Shown here: positions 5,143 through 5,758 of the stretch, one piece after another | Numbering within the stretch: the first letter of the stretch is position 1 | Layout of the letters: every line of letters begins with the position of its first letter | Origin: Paracoccaceae bacterium | Lineage (GTDB): Bacteria > Pseudomonadota > Alphaproteobacteria > Rhodobacterales > Rhodobacteraceae | Length of the DNA stretch: 5,758 nucleotides | NCBI GenBank assembly: GCA_024644285.1 | Contig: JAHELH010000166.1 | Coordinates: 1 to 5,758 of the forward strand | Direction of reading: 5' to 3' | Made by a program: the position numbers and the translations under genes | Notes under the pieces: generated by a model | What the model saw: the letters and a program-made list of their open reading frames with translations, nothing else | Told to the model about the DNA's origin: nothing | Databases searched by the model: none

Positions 5143-5747
5143 CCCGCCGCGTCTTTCTTCTCGTCGCCCGGCAGGATGTATTGCGCGCCCTCCCAGGGCG
5201 ACATGAAGTCGAACTGGCGGTATTCCTGCACCAGTTTCACCGGCTCGTAGACCACCCGCTTCTGTTCCTCGTCATAACGCACCTCGGTATAGCCGGTGGT
5301 CGGGAAGTCCTTGCGCAGCGGATAGCCGCGGAACCCGTAATCGGTCAGGATGCGGCGCAGGTCGGGATGCCCGGTGAACAGGATGCCGAACATGTCGAAC
5401 ACCTCGCGCTCGAACCAGTTGGCCGCCGGATAGGCCTCGATGATCGACGCCACCACCTGATCCTCGCGCAGCCGTAGCTTCACCCGGATCCGGTGGTTCT
5501 GGTACATGCTGAGGAAATGGTAAACCAGGTCGAACCGGGTCTCGCGCTGCGGATGGTCGACCGCGGTGATGTCGATCAGGGTCGAGAACCTGCAGGTCGC
5601 GTCGGATTTCAGGAACTCGGCAAAGGTCTCCACCGAGGACGGGGCGATCTCGACCGTCAGCTCGCCCAGCGTCACCTCCCAGCCCAGCACGCAATCGGGC
5701 CGCTTGGCCTCGATATGCCGGCCCAGGTCCTTCAGTGCTTCCGACAT
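5139..5747 (-). CDS. nuoC: NADH-quinone oxidoreductase subunit C (NuoC, 30 kDa subunit)
   Basis: This 202-residue protein is the 30-kDa subunit of complex I. It sits on the cytoplasmic face, packs against NuoD in the connecting fragment of the hydrophilic arm, and binds no cofactor. The family signature is complete at residues 113-136: ERE at 113-115, DMFG at 118-121, GHPDLRR at 126-132 and ILTD at 133-136. It continues into GYPLRKDFP at 141-149. The length is normal for the free-standing form; it is not the NuoCD fusion seen in E. coli. The ATG at 5747 follows a possible nuoB stop by one base, with only a weak GCAGG ribosome-binding site, which suggests translational coupling. Its TGA overlaps the start of the next small gene in an ATGA junction. 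Codon use looks like that of its neighbours. Identification is firm. Confidence 0.97.
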   Translation of the reverse strand: MSEALKDLGRHIEAKRPDCVLGWEVTLGELTVEIAPSSVETFAEFLKSDATCRFSTLIDITAVDHPQRETRFDLVYHFLSMYQNHRIRVKLRLREDQVVASIIEAYPAANWFEREVFDMFGILFTGHPDLRRILTDYGFRGYPLRKDFPTTGYTEVRYDEEQKRVVYEPVKLVQEYRQFDFMSPWEGAQYILPGDEKKDAAG

Positions 5748-5748
5748 G

Positions 5749-5758
5749 TCAGCCTGCC
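5749..5758 (-). CDS. Possible last codons and stop of nuoB (partial, runs off the right edge)
   Basis: On the minus strand the last bases before nuoC read GCA GGC TGA, then one base, then the nuoC ATG. This fits an upstream gene ending in Ala-Gly one base before nuoC. In nearly all nuo operons the gene before nuoC is nuoB, which encodes the subunit carrying the N2 [4Fe-4S] cluster, so that is the likely identity. Only two sense codons are visible and nothing in them is diagnostic, so the call rests on known gene order. Confidence 0.35.

Overview
The window lies inside a NADH:quinone oxidoreductase (respiratory complex I, nuo) operon. Every gene I can support is on the minus strand, so transcription runs from the right edge to the left edge. 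The gene set points to an alphaproteobacterium of the Rhodobacteraceae (Rhodobacter/roseobacter group). The reasons are the high GC content, a NuoE with a long C-terminal extension ending in a helix-hairpin-helix-like domain, and several small unidentified genes between the nuo genes. The genus cannot be fixed from this sequence.

Layout in transcription order: a possible last few codons of nuoB (5758-5749); nuoC (5747-5139); a 64-residue two-helix membrane protein (5142-4948); a PAPS-type sulfotransferase (4936-4055); nuoD (4058-2844); an 83-nt gap with a stem-loop; a 178-residue protein with one membrane helix (2760-2224); a 112-residue putative lipoprotein (2224-1886); a 104-nt gap with a larger imperfect hairpin next to the nuoE ribosome-binding site; nuoE (1781-519); and the start of a two-helix membrane protein with a Lys/Ala/Pro-rich tail (480 to beyond base 1). 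No gene-free stretch exceeds about 105 bases. No promoter, intrinsic terminator, RNA gene, insertion sequence or CRISPR array was seen.

NuoC and NuoD form the connecting part of the hydrophilic arm that leads electrons to quinone. NuoE is the [2Fe-2S] (N1a) subunit of the NADH-oxidising tip. The tight junctions (4-nt ATGA overlaps at nuoC/64-aa ORF and sulfotransferase/nuoD, a 1-nt TGATG overlap between the two hypotheticals, an 11-nt gap before the sulfotransferase) indicate one transcript with translational coupling.

Five of the eight well-supported genes are not core complex I subunits, and four of those five look membrane-bound or membrane-attached. The most unusual cargo is the sulfotransferase, which has no established role in complex I. 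Its stop codon overlaps the nuoD start, so nuoD translation may depend on it. Whether the accessory genes serve complex I assembly or stability, or merely use the operon's promoter, cannot be decided from sequence alone.
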